Shown here: piece by piece, positions 28,589 through 38,201 of the stretch
Numbering within the stretch: the first letter of the stretch is position 1
Layout: each line of letters starts with the position of its first letter
NCBI RefSeq assembly: GCF_000383415.1
Contig: NZ_KB911256.1
Span: 496,001 to 560,000, forward strand
Direction of reading: 5' to 3'
From: Hyphomicrobium zavarzinii ATCC 27496
GTDB taxonomy: Bacteria > Pseudomonadota > Alphaproteobacteria > Rhizobiales > Hyphomicrobiaceae
Length of the DNA: 64,000 nt
Translations under genes and position numbers: made by a program
Notes under the pieces: model-generated
Databases searched by the model: none
What the model saw: the letters and a program-made list of their open reading frames with translations, nothing else
What the model was told of the DNA's origin: nothing

Positions 28589-29011
28589 TCAGCGGCGGCC
28601 GAGCGGATGCTCGAAGCGCTCGCGCGCCCAGCGGCGATGGTAGGCGCGGTAAGGCCGGTAATAGTAACCGTCATCGTAGTAGGTGGAGTAGCGCGGATAG
28701 TAGCGGGGATAATACCCACCGCCGTAGTAGCCGTAATAGCGCGGGTAATAGCCGTAGCCATATCTATAGGCGGGTCCGATGTAGATGCTCGGGCCGTAGA
28801 AGCCATAGCCACCCCATCCCCAGCCGCCACCATACCAGCGCCGATGACCAATGCTCTCGACGGGGAGGGCGCCTGCGCGCTGGGCCTCGGCCGTGGCGGC
28901 GGCTTGAGCGGGAGCGAGCGGGCCTGCGAGGGAGGAGGAGGCAAATGAAGCGATACAGATCAGGACTGCTGAGACTGCGATCGCGGGACTGAAAATCTTG
29001 AAGATACGCAT
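28589..29011 (-). CDS. Secreted Gly/Tyr-rich small protein
   Basis: 140 residues from the ATG at 29011, which has AAGGAGA upstream; the frame extends 17 codons further without support. A signal peptide (about 1-29, ending SSSLAG) is followed by an Ala-rich stretch and then about 75 residues made almost only of Gly, Tyr, Arg and Pro (YPRYYGYYGGGYYPRYYP). Many Hyphomicrobiales encode such short YXY/G-rich exported proteins; the function is unknown, possibly surface-associated. Base composition fits the surroundings. Confidence 0.75.
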   Translation of the reverse strand: MRIFKIFSPAIAVSAVLICIASFASSSLAGPLAPAQAAATAEAQRAGALPVESIGHRRWYGGGWGWGGYGFYGPSIYIGPAYRYGYGYYPRYYGYYGGGYYPRYYPRYSTYYDDGYYYRPYRAYHRRWARERFEHPLGRR

Positions 29012-29272
29012 GACGGAATCTCCTTGGGCCGAGCGCAGATGCGACCCGGCGCAACAAGACAAAACGCACTCGCCCGGAAGGTTCCTTAGGTGCGATCCGC
29101 GCCTATCGCGCAGATGAATGGATGTTCAGGAAGATGGCAGCTAAGTGGCTGAAATTTTTTCATTTTTTCGAGACGGAAGCGCGCAGTGCCTGGCGTTCTT
29201 CTCTTTGTAAGCCCGAGAGAGAAGCCGGGGCATCCACCGGCAGCCGGGCCAGAAACAGAGTGGAGACGACAA

Positions 29273-29575
29273 ATGCATACGAAGACCAAGACTGCCCTTC
29301 TCACGTTCGCCGCGCTGGTGATGACCGCCGGCGTATCGGTCGCCGCGCCGAGCTACAAGCACACCAACGGCTATAAGCCGGGCCCGCAGTACGCCATGAA
29401 GCACAAGGGCGTTTCCGGCTTCGAGCGGGCTGCCATCGCGCGCAGCGCCGCCAACCTCTCGGCCCTGAAAGCCCGCGCCTGGCGCGACGGCAAGCTCACC
29501 TTCTCCGAGCGCATTCAGATCCGCAATGCCGAGCAGCGTCACGCCGCGCTCGTGCGCCGCGCCTACCGCTCGTAG
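29273..29575 (+). CDS. Small exported basic protein, unknown function
   Basis: 100 residues. A signal peptide (1-25, MHTKTKTALLTFAALVMTAGVSVAA) precedes a basic region and a helical C-terminus with regular Arg/Ala spacing (FERAAIARSAANLSALKARAWRDGKLTFSERIQIRNAEQRHAALVRRAYRS). GGAGACGACAA precedes the ATG at 29273. The frame is open 29 codons upstream but without a plausible start context. Probably periplasmic; no family recognised. Confidence 0.75.
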   Translation: MHTKTKTALLTFAALVMTAGVSVAAPSYKHTNGYKPGPQYAMKHKGVSGFERAAIARSAANLSALKARAWRDGKLTFSERIQIRNAEQRHAALVRRAYRS

Positions 29576-29624
29576 TTGATCGGCCAGCCTCGATGGGATG
29601 GTTGATTTGCCGCTCACCACGGAA

Positions 29625-29649
29625 AAGGGCCGCGCCGCTTGCGGCCCTT
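29625..29649 (-). terminator. Hairpin between convergent small-protein and EAL genes
   Basis: AAGGGCCGC (29625-29633) and GCGGCCCTT (29641-29649) form a 9-bp stem. On the minus strand it runs into TTTTCC, so it fits as a terminator for the EAL gene and could also stop the plus-strand gene. Confidence 0.6.
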
Positions 29650-29684
29650 GACCCGTTTGCGGCGATACGGCCTCGCGCACGGCC

Positions 29685-31289
29685 TTAGGCCGCCTCGCGG
29701 GCTTCGCGCGAAAGGAACGCGGCCGGATCGTGCTTGGCAAGGAATTCCGCCAGCCGCTCGATCGGCAGGGGACGCGAGATCAGGTAACCCTGCGCGTAGG
29801 CGACCCTGCCGCTTTCGAGCAGAAGATCCAGCCGCTCCTGTGTTTCCACGCCTTCGACCACGATCTCCCGGTCGCAGCTTCCCACCATGTCGAGCGCATG
29901 AACCAGCATGCGCGCCATCATGCTTTCGCTTGGCGCCATGGCGAACGAGCGGTCGAGCTTGACGCCGTGGATCGCGAGCGACGCCACGCGATGAATGCTG
30001 GAATACCCGCTTCCGAAGTCGTCGATGTAGGTGCGGAATCCGAGACGTCCGAGCGCCTCGATCTCCCGTTCGGCCACCTCCACGCTGAGTGCGTCGCTTT
30101 CGACGATTTCGAGCGCGATCTGGAACCGCTCGCGGTCGCCGTCGAAGGCGCTGAAAACCGACTTGAGCTCTTCGCTGTCGAGGTCGCGCGGGAAAATGTT
30201 GAAGTTCACTTGCAGCCGCGTCGCGGCAGGGAGTGCCTGCGAAAGCTCGAGATGCGCGCGATCCGCCACCATCTTCGTGAAGGCAAGCGTCTGTCCGGAA
30301 TGCGCGACGATGTCGATGAACTTGTCCGGCGCGACGACCGAGCCGTCCACGTCCCGCCAGCGCGCAAGCACCTCGCAGCCCGAAATCTGTCCGGTCCTGA
30401 GATCGAGTATCGGCTGATAGGCGCAGATCACGGAGTCGATATTGAGGTTGCGGCGGAAGCGGGCCGGAAGCGACCAGTAGGAGTTGAGCCAGCGCTGAAG
30501 CGTGCTGGCAGGCCACACGGCGTAGAAGGCGATGAGGAAGATGGCGATCAGGATTTCACCCTGCCACTCTCCCATGATGCTGGCGAGGTTCGACTTCGTG
30601 GTGATGCAATAGGAGTGGTCTTTTCCGCAGAGCGTTTCGCGCGCCGTCATCAGCCCGTCGTCGGGTGCGGCGGCGGCCTCCTGATAAAGATCTCGCGTGC
30701 CGCTCACATGCCACACGTGGCCATTCGGTCCGACGGCGACCAATTCTTTCTCCCCCGCTCCATCGATGCCGGCGCGGAACGTTTGCAGCGGGATCACGAT
30801 CGCGAAAGGATCGCGATGAACGACGATGCCGGACATGCCGAGTAGGCCGACATGCTCGAGCCGTGTATCGATCCAGTAGGAGATCGAACCCGGCGACACT
30901 TGAGGAATGTCCGGCTCTCCCAGGGGAAGAGGGCGCTGCGTTCCCGAAATGCTGGTTGAGCACGTCACCATCCCGCCCGGCGCGTAGATGAACTCGTTGA
31001 GACCGTCGGGCCTGAACGCGACGCGGCGCAGCTGGCGCAGGAACTCTTCGCTGCAAGGCTGAGCCGTCGCTTCGCTATCGAGCACGTCGAAGGCGGAGGT
31101 CACGTCCTGGTGAAGCTTGTCGAGCTGAGCGAGATCGGCCGCGACATCGCGTTTGAGCGAGTCACGAAGCTGATGGCGCGCGAAGAGGAAGGCAGCCGCG
31201 AGCAACGCCACGGCGATGATCAGCCACAGCGTTAAATCGATGAGCCGCCGATAGCGGCCCGAGACGAATATCTTAACAAGAACTGACAT
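29685..31289 (-). CDS. CSS-motif membrane c-di-GMP phosphodiesterase (EAL)
   Basis: 534 residues. TM1 (about 18-36), a periplasmic domain with four Cys (79, 110, 221, 228) including TCST in the CSS-motif position, TM2 (about 244-260), then an EAL domain from about 285. The EAL signature is EVLARW (306-311); NFN, EIVESD, DDFGSGYSS, KLD and EGVET follow, so metal- and c-di-GMP-binding residues are kept and activity is likely. CSS-domain EAL proteins are known to respond to periplasmic redox and disulfide state. No GGDEF domain is present. The gene appears monocistronic. Confidence 0.9.
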   Translation of the reverse strand: MSVLVKIFVSGRYRRLIDLTLWLIIAVALLAAAFLFARHQLRDSLKRDVAADLAQLDKLHQDVTSAFDVLDSEATAQPCSEEFLRQLRRVAFRPDGLNEFIYAPGGMVTCSTSISGTQRPLPLGEPDIPQVSPGSISYWIDTRLEHVGLLGMSGIVVHRDPFAIVIPLQTFRAGIDGAGEKELVAVGPNGHVWHVSGTRDLYQEAAAAPDDGLMTARETLCGKDHSYCITTKSNLASIMGEWQGEILIAIFLIAFYAVWPASTLQRWLNSYWSLPARFRRNLNIDSVICAYQPILDLRTGQISGCEVLARWRDVDGSVVAPDKFIDIVAHSGQTLAFTKMVADRAHLELSQALPAATRLQVNFNIFPRDLDSEELKSVFSAFDGDRERFQIALEIVESDALSVEVAEREIEALGRLGFRTYIDDFGSGYSSIHRVASLAIHGVKLDRSFAMAPSESMMARMLVHALDMVGSCDREIVVEGVETQERLDLLLESGRVAYAQGYLISRPLPIERLAEFLAKHDPAAFLSREAREAA

Positions 31290-31608
31290 AATGAATCACG
31301 CTGATACGCCGCGCGCCGATTGGACAAATATCGTGGGGACTATATCCGCTACCCTGTAAATATTCAGAGAACGGCTGATCTCCGGTGCGCGCCCGGGAGG
31401 CCCGAGCAAGCCAGTGGCGGGAGAAATTCGAGGGCCGTCCCTGCCCGCCGCCGCATGAGGCTGAACGGCCCGCCCCGGGCGCATTCCTCCCTTCACCCCC
31501 CCCCCCCCATGCGACATGTCTTCTTCACGCCATGTCGCCTTGGTTCCCGGCGCGCTCCCGTGCTATGGCCACGCCCAATGCTAACCGCTCCATCACGGAC
31601 AGCCGCTC
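31290..31608. promoter_or_regulatory. Divergent intergenic region between EAL gene and fumC, with a 13-C run
   Basis: No gene is supported in these 319 bases. They must hold the promoters of both divergent genes. The notable element is an uninterrupted run of 13 C at 31496-31508, about 100 bases before the fumC ATG. I cannot assign -35/-10 boxes with confidence. Confidence 0.5.
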
Positions 31609-33021
31609 ATGACCGAGAAAAAGACCGCCGCCAAGCAAGCCGTTCGCGTCGAAACCGACACCTTCGGTGAGATCGAGGTACCCGCCGACAAGTATTGGGG
31701 CGCCCAGGCGCAGCGCAGTCTCGGCAACTTCAAGATCGGGTGGGAAAAGCAACCTGCACCCGTGATCCGTGCCCTCGGCATCGTGAAGCAGGCGGCAGCC
31801 GAGACCAACATGGCCCTTGGCAAGCTCGACGAGCAGATCGGCGGCGTGATCGTCAAGGCCGCTCAGGAGGTAATCGAGGGCAAGCTCGACGCGCACTTCC
31901 CGCTCGTCGTCTGGCAGACCGGTTCCGGCACTCAGTCGAACATGAACGCCAACGAGGTGATTTCGAACCGCGCCATCGAGATGATGGGCGGCACCATGGG
32001 CTCCAAGAAGCCCGTGCACCCGAACGACCACGTCAACATGAGCCAGTCGTCGAACGACACCTTCCCGACGGCCATGCATATCGCTTGCGCGGAGGAGATC
32101 CACCATCGCCTCCTGCCAGCGCTCCAGTACCTGCGCAATGCGCTGAACGACAAGGCGCAGGCCTGGGCCAAGATCATCAAGATCGGCCGCACCCATACGC
32201 AGGACGCGACGCCGCTCACGCTCGGGCAGGAATTCTCCGGCTATACCCAACAGATCGAGAATGGCATCAAGCGCATCGAGATGACGATGCCCGCGCTCAT
32301 GGAGCTGGCCCAGGGCGGAACGGCGGTCGGCACCGGCCTTGCCTCGCCCAAGGGCTTTGCCGAGCTTGTGGCGCAGCGCATCGCCGCCATCACCAAGATG
32401 CCGTTCACGTCGGCGCCCAACAAGTTCGAGGCGCTCGCCGCGCACGATGCGATGGTGATGACGCACGGCGCAATCACGACCGTTGCCATGAGCTGCTTCA
32501 AGATCGCGAACGACATCCGCTTCCTCGGCTCGGGTCCGCGCGCCGGCCTCGGCGAGCTTGCGCTTCCCGAGAACGAGCCCGGCTCGTCGATCATGCCGGG
32601 CAAGGTGAACCCCACGCAGTGCGAGGCCATGACGCAGGTCGCGGCCCACATTCACGGCAACAACGCCGCCATCGGTTTTGCGGGCAGCCAGGGCCATTTC
32701 GAGCTCAACGTCTTCAATCCGATGATGGCCTACAACTTCCTGCAGTCCGTGCGCCTCTTGGCGGATGCGGCCGTGTCGTTCACCGACAACTGCGTGGTCG
32801 GCATCGAGCCGCGCCTCGACAACATCGCCAAGGGCCTCGCGAACTCGCTGATGCTGGTTACGCCGCTCAAGGAGAAGTACGGCTACGACCGCGCCGCCAA
32901 GATCGCCAAGACGGCGCACAAAAAGGGCACGACCCTGCGCGAGGAGGCCATCGCGGATGGCATTCCCGCCGAGGATTTCGACGCCATCGTGCGCCCGGAA
33001 CGGATGATCGGACCGGAGTGA
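31609..33021 (+). CDS. fumC: Class II fumarate hydratase
   Basis: Hydrates fumarate to malate in the TCA cycle and supplies malate to the serine cycle. The 470 residues contain [15 protein letters not shown] (103-117), [11 protein letters not shown] (147-157), [17 protein letters not shown] (193-209) and the fumarase/aspartase signature [11 protein letters not shown] (325-335). The first residues ([13 protein letters not shown]) are a short polar extension. The ribosome site is weak. Followed by DUF4169 and a ribbon-helix-helix gene, a grouping seen in other Hyphomicrobiales. Confidence 0.96.
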   Translation: MTEKKTAAKQAVRVETDTFGEIEVPADKYWGAQAQRSLGNFKIGWEKQPAPVIRALGIVKQAAAETNMALGKLDEQIGGVIVKAAQEVIEGKLDAHFPLVVWQTGSGTQSNMNANEVISNRAIEMMGGTMGSKKPVHPNDHVNMSQSSNDTFPTAMHIACAEEIHHRLLPALQYLRNALNDKAQAWAKIIKIGRTHTQDATPLTLGQEFSGYTQQIENGIKRIEMTMPALMELAQGGTAVGTGLASPKGFAELVAQRIAAITKMPFTSAPNKFEALAAHDAMVMTHGAITTVAMSCFKIANDIRFLGSGPRAGLGELALPENEPGSSIMPGKVNPTQCEAMTQVAAHIHGNNAAIGFAGSQGHFELNVFNPMMAYNFLQSVRLLADAAVSFTDNCVVGIEPRLDNIAKGLANSLMLVTPLKEKYGYDRAAKIAKTAHKKGTTLREEAIADGIPAEDFDAIVRPERMIGPE

Positions 33022-33143
33022 GCGTTGGAGCATCGCGCTGGCCGTCGCGGTGCGTGAGGTCGAATCCGTGATAGGGTCTGGTGCGGCAGGAGAGCCTGAG
33101 CTTCGCGCCGTACCCGATCTTGTCGTTGCTGAGATCAACCGCC

Positions 33144-33368
33144 ATGTCCGCAGAGATCGTGAACCTCCGCAAGGCCCGCAAGGCGCGCGATCGCCTGGCG
33201 AAGGTGAAGCAGGCGGAAGAGAACCGGGTGAAGTTCGGCCGCACCAAGGCCGAGCGCGAGCGGCTGGAAACGGAAAAGACCCTCACGCTTCGCCGGCTCG
33301 ATGCGCACAAGCGTCCAGGCAGCGACCCCGACGATGACGACAGCAAGGGCGGCGGGGCCGGCTCATGA
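33144..33368 (+). CDS. DUF4169 small basic protein
   Basis: 74 residues, highly charged. The opening EIVNLRKARKARDRLAK and the following KFGRTKAER are the DUF4169 signature; a Gly/Asp-rich tail follows. I start at the ATG at 33144 because the conserved block begins there; the upstream 21 codons look non-coding. The stop overlaps the next start by four bases (ATGA), indicating coupled expression. Function unknown. Confidence 0.85.
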   Translation: MSAEIVNLRKARKARDRLAKVKQAEENRVKFGRTKAERERLETEKTLTLRRLDAHKRPGSDPDDDDSKGGGAGS

Positions 33369-33625
33369 CCGAGAGTTCGGTCCGCCCGGTCAAGCGCTCC
33401 TTCTCGATCCGTGGCCACCGGACGTCGATCTCGCTCGAGCACGCCTTTTGGGAGGCCCTCAAGGAAGCGGCAGCCCGTGAGCGCGTGTCGCTCGCTGGAT
33501 TGATCGCACGCATCGATGAGCGGCGCGGCGACGCCGGCCTTTCGAGTGCCGTGCGCGTGTGGATCCTGGACTATGTGCGCATGGCCGGTGCGGTCACCAG
33601 CTACGACGGCGGCAACCGCGATTGA
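33365..33625 (+). CDS. Ribbon-helix-helix protein (RHH_4 type)
   Basis: 86 residues. VKRSFSIRGHRTSISLEHAFWEALKEAAARERVSLAGLIARID fits a beta-strand plus two helices of the RHH DNA-binding fold, followed by a conserved AVRVWILDYVR helix. Likely a small DNA-binding protein; its targets are unknown. It is translationally coupled to DUF4169 and downstream of fumC. It could be an autoregulator or an adaptor, and no toxin partner is visible. Confidence 0.85.
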   Translation: MTESSVRPVKRSFSIRGHRTSISLEHAFWEALKEAAARERVSLAGLIARIDERRGDAGLSSAVRVWILDYVRMAGAVTSYDGGNRD

Positions 33626-33656
33626 TCGCGCGCCTCCGGCTTGGATCTTCCCACGA

Positions 33657-36600
33657 TCAGTAAGGCGTCTGGAATGGACGCCAGTTCTCCTCGACTGGCC
33701 GCTTGCGCCGCGGCGCGGGACGTTGCGCTGCAGGCGAAGGCGCAACCTCGGGCGCGGCAGCTTCCGCACCGGGTGCTGCCACAGCGCCCTGCGGAAGCTC
33801 GCCGTTGTCGGGGATCTGAGACGCGCCGCCCGGCGGCGGCTCGAGCGGGAAAGGCGCCGACTGGACCGGGGCCTGATCCTCCTCCAGCGCCTTGCGCCGC
33901 TCTGCATCCTGGCGCGCCCGCTCCTCGTCGAGCTTGCGCAGGCGTTCGAGTTCGCCCACGTCAAGCTCCATCTTGCGCACGACGAGTTCGCGTTCGAGCG
34001 CGCCGGTCGACACCTGCGGAATGAGGTTTGCAAACTCGCTGAGCTTGCCCGTGTAGACGACGGTCACGGCCGGCAGGAAGGCGCGCGAAGGATTGACGGC
34101 CAGTCCCTTGTCGAGCTTGGGCTCGATCTGCCATTCGCTGTCGACCTTCATGGTAGCAAGCTCGACAGCGGTGTTGAAGGTGGAGCGGCCTTCGCCCATT
34201 TCGACGCGCACCCGTTCGAGTTTCAACGCACCGTCGCTGATCTCGACCGGGATCGAGATCTTGCCGAGGTTCACCTCGCCCTGCTTGAGGGAGGCCTTCA
34301 CGGCCTCGGCAAGGGCGTTGCCGCTGCTTGGCCCCTGCCCGGTGAGCGCGGCGCGTGCAACCGCCGAGACCGCTGCGGGCGAATTGCCGTTGAGCGTCGC
34401 GTCGCCGATCGTGAGTTCGCCTTTGCCGCTGACGGCGGAGAGCAACGCAGCCGGGCTCAAGGCGCGGCTGGTGAAGGAGACGGCAAACGCCGCCGCATCA
34501 CCCGGTTGCGCCGGGGCAGTGGTGGCGTCGGGCGCAGCCGGGGCCGACTTGCTCGCAACGTCGATCCTGAGAGAGCCGGTAAGCGTCACGCCCGCAGGTG
34601 CCCTGCCCAGTTCGAGCTCGGATGTGAGCCGTCCGCCGACGGCCTCGCCTTCGAGCTTCGCAATTCTGATCGCGGCGGGCTGAAGCTCTGCAATCACGTG
34701 CGCGTTGCCGATGGAAAGCCCGGGCTCCACAGCCAGAGCGCCGATCTTGACGTCGACCGTTCCGCTGAGGTGATCGAGCAGAGCGAGATCGAAGGACTGC
34801 TCCGGCCAGACGATGCGCGGAGCCTGTGTCTCCGCGCCCGCCTGCATCCGCGCCGCCTGCCCGCTCTTACCGGTCTGGCCACGGATCGCCGGTTGCGGAG
34901 CAGGGGGCTCGCTGAGCGCATCCAGTGCGAGCGCGTCCGTCTTGCCGAGAACGGGAGAGAGCAGGGCGGCGAACGAGGCCTTGTTGGCCACGAGCTTCGC
35001 GTCGATCGTTTGCTTGCCGCTTTCGCTCTTGAGCGCCACGTCGCCCGAAACGGTGCTGTCGCCGAGCGTAATCGCTTCTCCGCCGAGCGTCAGGAGAGGT
35101 CCCTCGCGGCGAACGTGCACCGTGCCCCCGATCGGAACACCGGCGGCGCCTTCCGCTGCGGAGACGCCTGCCAGCGCGAGCGCCACGCGTGCATCCGCAG
35201 CCGAAACGTTGAGATCGCCGGCAAGCTGCGTGTCGCCGGGAGCGGGCAGCTTCACTTGCCCCCGATAGCCGAGTGACAGCCCTTCGGCCGTCACATCCGC
35301 AAGGGAAAGAAGACCCTGTGCAGGAACGCCCGTGGCTTTGATCACGACTCGTCCGCTGCGGGGCGGCTCGGCGGCCGTGGATTTGATCTGCGTATCGAAC
35401 AACGTCGCGACAAGCGCGGCGACATCCGGGTTCTCGGCGCTGGCCTGCACGTCGAGGGGCGCTGTCCGCCATTGGCCGATGCCGCCATCCAGACGCAGAG
35501 ATGCGCTCACGCGCCCGCCTCCGAGCGTACCGTCGAGGTCGAGCGTGCTGGCGTTTGCGGCGCCGCCGGAAAGTTCGAGCGCACCGGCAAGGCGAAACGG
35601 CGCGAGCCGCGCGAAGCGGTCGAAGGTGGGAAGAGAGGCGTCCTCCACGTCGAGAAGCGTGAGAAACGCGCGGCCTGCCGCGGCATTCGGCGCTGAGATC
35701 AGGCCGCGGATCGCACCCTGCGGGCGGGCGGGAACATCCTTCGCCTCGCCTTCCGCCTCGATGTAAAGCCCCTCCGGCGTCGAGAACCGGAGGCGGGGGA
35801 TCGACAGCGTGCCGCGCTCCAGCCGGACCACGGCGTCGACATCCTTGAGGACGCGCGGCCCGTCGAGCAGCTTGGCGACCTTGAGATCGAGCGAGAGATC
35901 GGCGGTCGCGGGGTCGAACAGCGTGGACTTCACCTGCGGCTCAGCCGCTGCGGCATCGGCTGGAGCTGCCGGGGCGTCACCCCCGAACAGCAGCCCGCGC
36001 AAGGCGTTTAGCCCCACGAGCCCCGATCCGAATTGCGCCACGTCCACGCGCGGTCCCTCGATCGTCATGGCGAGCTTCTTGCGCTGGCCGAGATCGAGCT
36101 TCACTTCGCCGGTGAGCGGCGTTCCGGCAAACTCGACCGCCGTGTCCGTCAGCGCCAGCGTTTCGTCGCCGAGCGCGAACTTGCCGTCGATGGAGAACGA
36201 TCCGTCGTTGCGGTCACGCGCGACGTTGGTGGCTCCGAACCCCCACGCGAGGAAGCGTGTGAGGCTCTTGCCGGAGACGAACAGCGCGCCGTCGAGGCGC
36301 GGCACTTTCCCCGTGGGCGTCAGGATGCCGTCGAGTTCGAGCCGCACTCCGCCAGGCAGATCGGCCCGCACGCCCTTGAGTTCGAGAGGGCCGCCTGCAC
36401 GCGAAGCCGCGAGATGCACGTTGCTGATCGGCTCGCCGCCAAGCGTGAGCTGGTCGAAATCGAGCTGGGCATTGGTATCGGCTTCCACCGGAAGCACGGA
36501 GGCCAGCGCTTCGAAATAGCTGCGCCCGGCTTCGAGCGGCATACGGGGATCGGCCGCATGAGAGAGCTGATCGAGATCCAGCCACCGCGAGGCGAGCTGC

Positions 36601-37652
36601 ACGTCGAGCCTGAGCTTGTCGGCCCAGCCGACCTTGGCGTCTCCCGTGATGAGCTGGGGCGTGGCGCCCGCTTCGAGGGAAACGGCGATGTCCGAAAGCT
36701 CGAAGCCGAGCGTCGTCCCCTTGATCTTGGATTTGAGCTCGAAGCCGCTGGCCCCGCCGGGGGAGGCCGCGGTCTTGGAAGCAGGCGCGAGCGGAGGAAT
36801 CGCCTCGGCGCCACCCGCGTGTGGCGCCTCGGCAGCCGGTGCCGCCACCGGTTCGAGCGAGGGGGCGCCTTTGGTGGAGGCAGCCTGCGCGCCCGAACCG
36901 AGCGCCAGTTTCGCCGTCAGCTCTCCGTCGAGCGTCGGCGTGTTCTTGATGTCGCTCAGGCGCGCGTCGAGCACGTAGGAGTTTGCGCTGCCCACCACGT
37001 CCACGGCGGCCTTGAACCTGAGATCGCCGTTGTTGTCGATCTTCGCGGTTGAGACGCGCAGATTGCGTGGCGCGCCGTCCCAGTTGACCTCGCCCTTGAA
37101 CCGGAACGGCCCTTCCAGCGCTTCGGCATTGAACTCGCCGTTGATGGCGTCGAAGCGGGCCAGTTCGTTCCGTGCAGGCCCAGCGATGATCACGGCTCCG
37201 TCGGTGATCTGCACCGACTGCAGTGCCACTTCCTTCGGCGCGAAGCGGAAGGCGCCGGGCGTGATAGCGAGTGTGCGCCAGTTGCCGCTGCCGCTTTCGT
37301 TGGTGGCAAGGTTGATGACCGGGCGGCGCAGCTCCACCCGATGCGCTTCGAGCACGCCTCTGAGCAGGGGCGGCACCGAGAGCCACATGGTGAAGCTTTC
37401 GACGCGGATGATGGAGTTGCCGCCGTCGTCGCCGAGGTCGGCGATCCTGAGGCGCTCGAAGCTCACGTAAGGCGCGGGCAGGAGACGCACGTTCACGGCA
37501 CCGCCGACGCGAACCTCGCGTCCGAGGATGCGGGAGGCTTCCTCCTCGAAGATGCCCCGGTAGCTGTTCCAATCGACGAAACGCGGAACTGCGAAGAGAA
37601 CCGCCAAGGCCGTGATGAGAATTCCGCCGAGATAGAGAAGGGCGTTGTTCAT
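33657..37652 (-). CDS. Giant AsmA-family envelope protein
   Basis: 1331 residues. One N-terminal membrane helix (about 5-23, YLGGILITALAVLFAVPRF) is followed by the AsmA block (VDWNSYRGIFEEEASRILGREVRVGG) and a very long periplasmic beta-rich region with repeated 'amphipathic strand plus loop' character. An Ala/Pro linker near 255-300 and a Pro/Arg-rich tail (PAAQRPAPRRKRPVEENW) are low-complexity. AsmA-like proteins form bridge-like grooves and affect lipid traffic between the membranes; that role is family knowledge. It is convergent with the fumC operon (31 bases apart). Confidence 0.88.
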   Translation of the reverse strand: MNNALLYLGGILITALAVLFAVPRFVDWNSYRGIFEEEASRILGREVRVGGAVNVRLLPAPYVSFERLRIADLGDDGGNSIIRVESFTMWLSVPPLLRGVLEAHRVELRRPVINLATNESGSGNWRTLAITPGAFRFAPKEVALQSVQITDGAVIIAGPARNELARFDAINGEFNAEALEGPFRFKGEVNWDGAPRNLRVSTAKIDNNGDLRFKAAVDVVGSANSYVLDARLSDIKNTPTLDGELTAKLALGSGAQAASTKGAPSLEPVAAPAAEAPHAGGAEAIPPLAPASKTAASPGGASGFELKSKIKGTTLGFELSDIAVSLEAGATPQLITGDAKVGWADKLRLDVQLASRWLDLDQLSHAADPRMPLEAGRSYFEALASVLPVEADTNAQLDFDQLTLGGEPISNVHLAASRAGGPLELKGVRADLPGGVRLELDGILTPTGKVPRLDGALFVSGKSLTRFLAWGFGATNVARDRNDGSFSIDGKFALGDETLALTDTAVEFAGTPLTGEVKLDLGQRKKLAMTIEGPRVDVAQFGSGLVGLNALRGLLFGGDAPAAPADAAAAEPQVKSTLFDPATADLSLDLKVAKLLDGPRVLKDVDAVVRLERGTLSIPRLRFSTPEGLYIEAEGEAKDVPARPQGAIRGLISAPNAAAGRAFLTLLDVEDASLPTFDRFARLAPFRLAGALELSGGAANASTLDLDGTLGGGRVSASLRLDGGIGQWRTAPLDVQASAENPDVAALVATLFDTQIKSTAAEPPRSGRVVIKATGVPAQGLLSLADVTAEGLSLGYRGQVKLPAPGDTQLAGDLNVSAADARVALALAGVSAAEGAAGVPIGGTVHVRREGPLLTLGGEAITLGDSTVSGDVALKSESGKQTIDAKLVANKASFAALLSPVLGKTDALALDALSEPPAPQPAIRGQTGKSGQAARMQAGAETQAPRIVWPEQSFDLALLDHLSGTVDVKIGALAVEPGLSIGNAHVIAELQPAAIRIAKLEGEAVGGRLTSELELGRAPAGVTLTGSLRIDVASKSAPAAPDATTAPAQPGDAAAFAVSFTSRALSPAALLSAVSGKGELTIGDATLNGNSPAAVSAVARAALTGQGPSSGNALAEAVKASLKQGEVNLGKISIPVEISDGALKLERVRVEMGEGRSTFNTAVELATMKVDSEWQIEPKLDKGLAVNPSRAFLPAVTVVYTGKLSEFANLIPQVSTGALERELVVRKMELDVGELERLRKLDEERARQDAERRKALEEDQAPVQSAPFPLEPPPGGASQIPDNGELPQGAVAAPGAEAAAPEVAPSPAAQRPAPRRKRPVEENWRPFQTPY

Positions 37653-38201
37653 CCGCGTCTTATCTGCTCAAAACCGTTTCGCACCTCTGCCTCTGGGACC
37701 CGAAGGCCCCGACGCCGTAGAGGTTGGCTCCCCTTGGGCATTTTCCGACGAAATAGACCCCCAATCGTCTTGGAAAATGCGACAAGCAAATGACTTGGAG
37801 CGTCCGGCCCTTGCCGGGCCGAAGCACGCTCCAGAAAGCGCGCCGGGCGGCCATTCCTCACCGTGCGCCGCCGGCTGGTCCGGGGCAGAGGGGGCCGATC
37901 GGATGCGCGGCCGCCATAACGACGCGGCGGCCAACTGCGCAACACCATAGCTCAACAGTGAAGAAAAGTGTGACCCCCAATTGGGGCATTTTCCTGGGGA
38001 GGAGCCTCACCCGAAAGCATTTTTCGGCATATGGACACCGGATCGCCGCACAAAGCGCGAGAATGGCGGAGCTTCCGGGAATTCCACTGATTCGATGGCT
38101 GCGGCTCCGAACCTCCCTCGCGGAAGCCCAGGAACATCCTATATTTTTGTCATGTGGGCGGTTTTGCGCGCCCGATTGATGCCGCCGAGCACGTGCTATA
38201 G
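37653..38201. promoter_or_regulatory. Long divergent intergenic region between AsmA gene and uvrD, with repeated motifs
   Basis: No gene is supported in these 549 bases; the open frames lack domain-like sequence. GACCCCCAAT occurs at 37756-37765 and 37972-37981. GCATTTTCC occurs at 37738-37746 and 37986-37994, and its complement GGAAAATGC at 37772-37780. CCCCAATTGGGG (37975-37986) is a perfect 12-base palindrome. This looks like promoter/operator DNA or a small RNA locus. Confidence 0.45.

Noticed and set aside
28525-28944. Minus-strand Ala/Thr/Ile-rich frame opposite sspB end and inside the Gly/Tyr-rich gene
   Set aside because: Out-of-frame reading of the Gly/Tyr-rich gene; includes the terminator hairpin.
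33516-35276. A 586-codon plus-strand frame opposite the AsmA gene
   Set aside because: No domain or signal; repetitive antisense composition.
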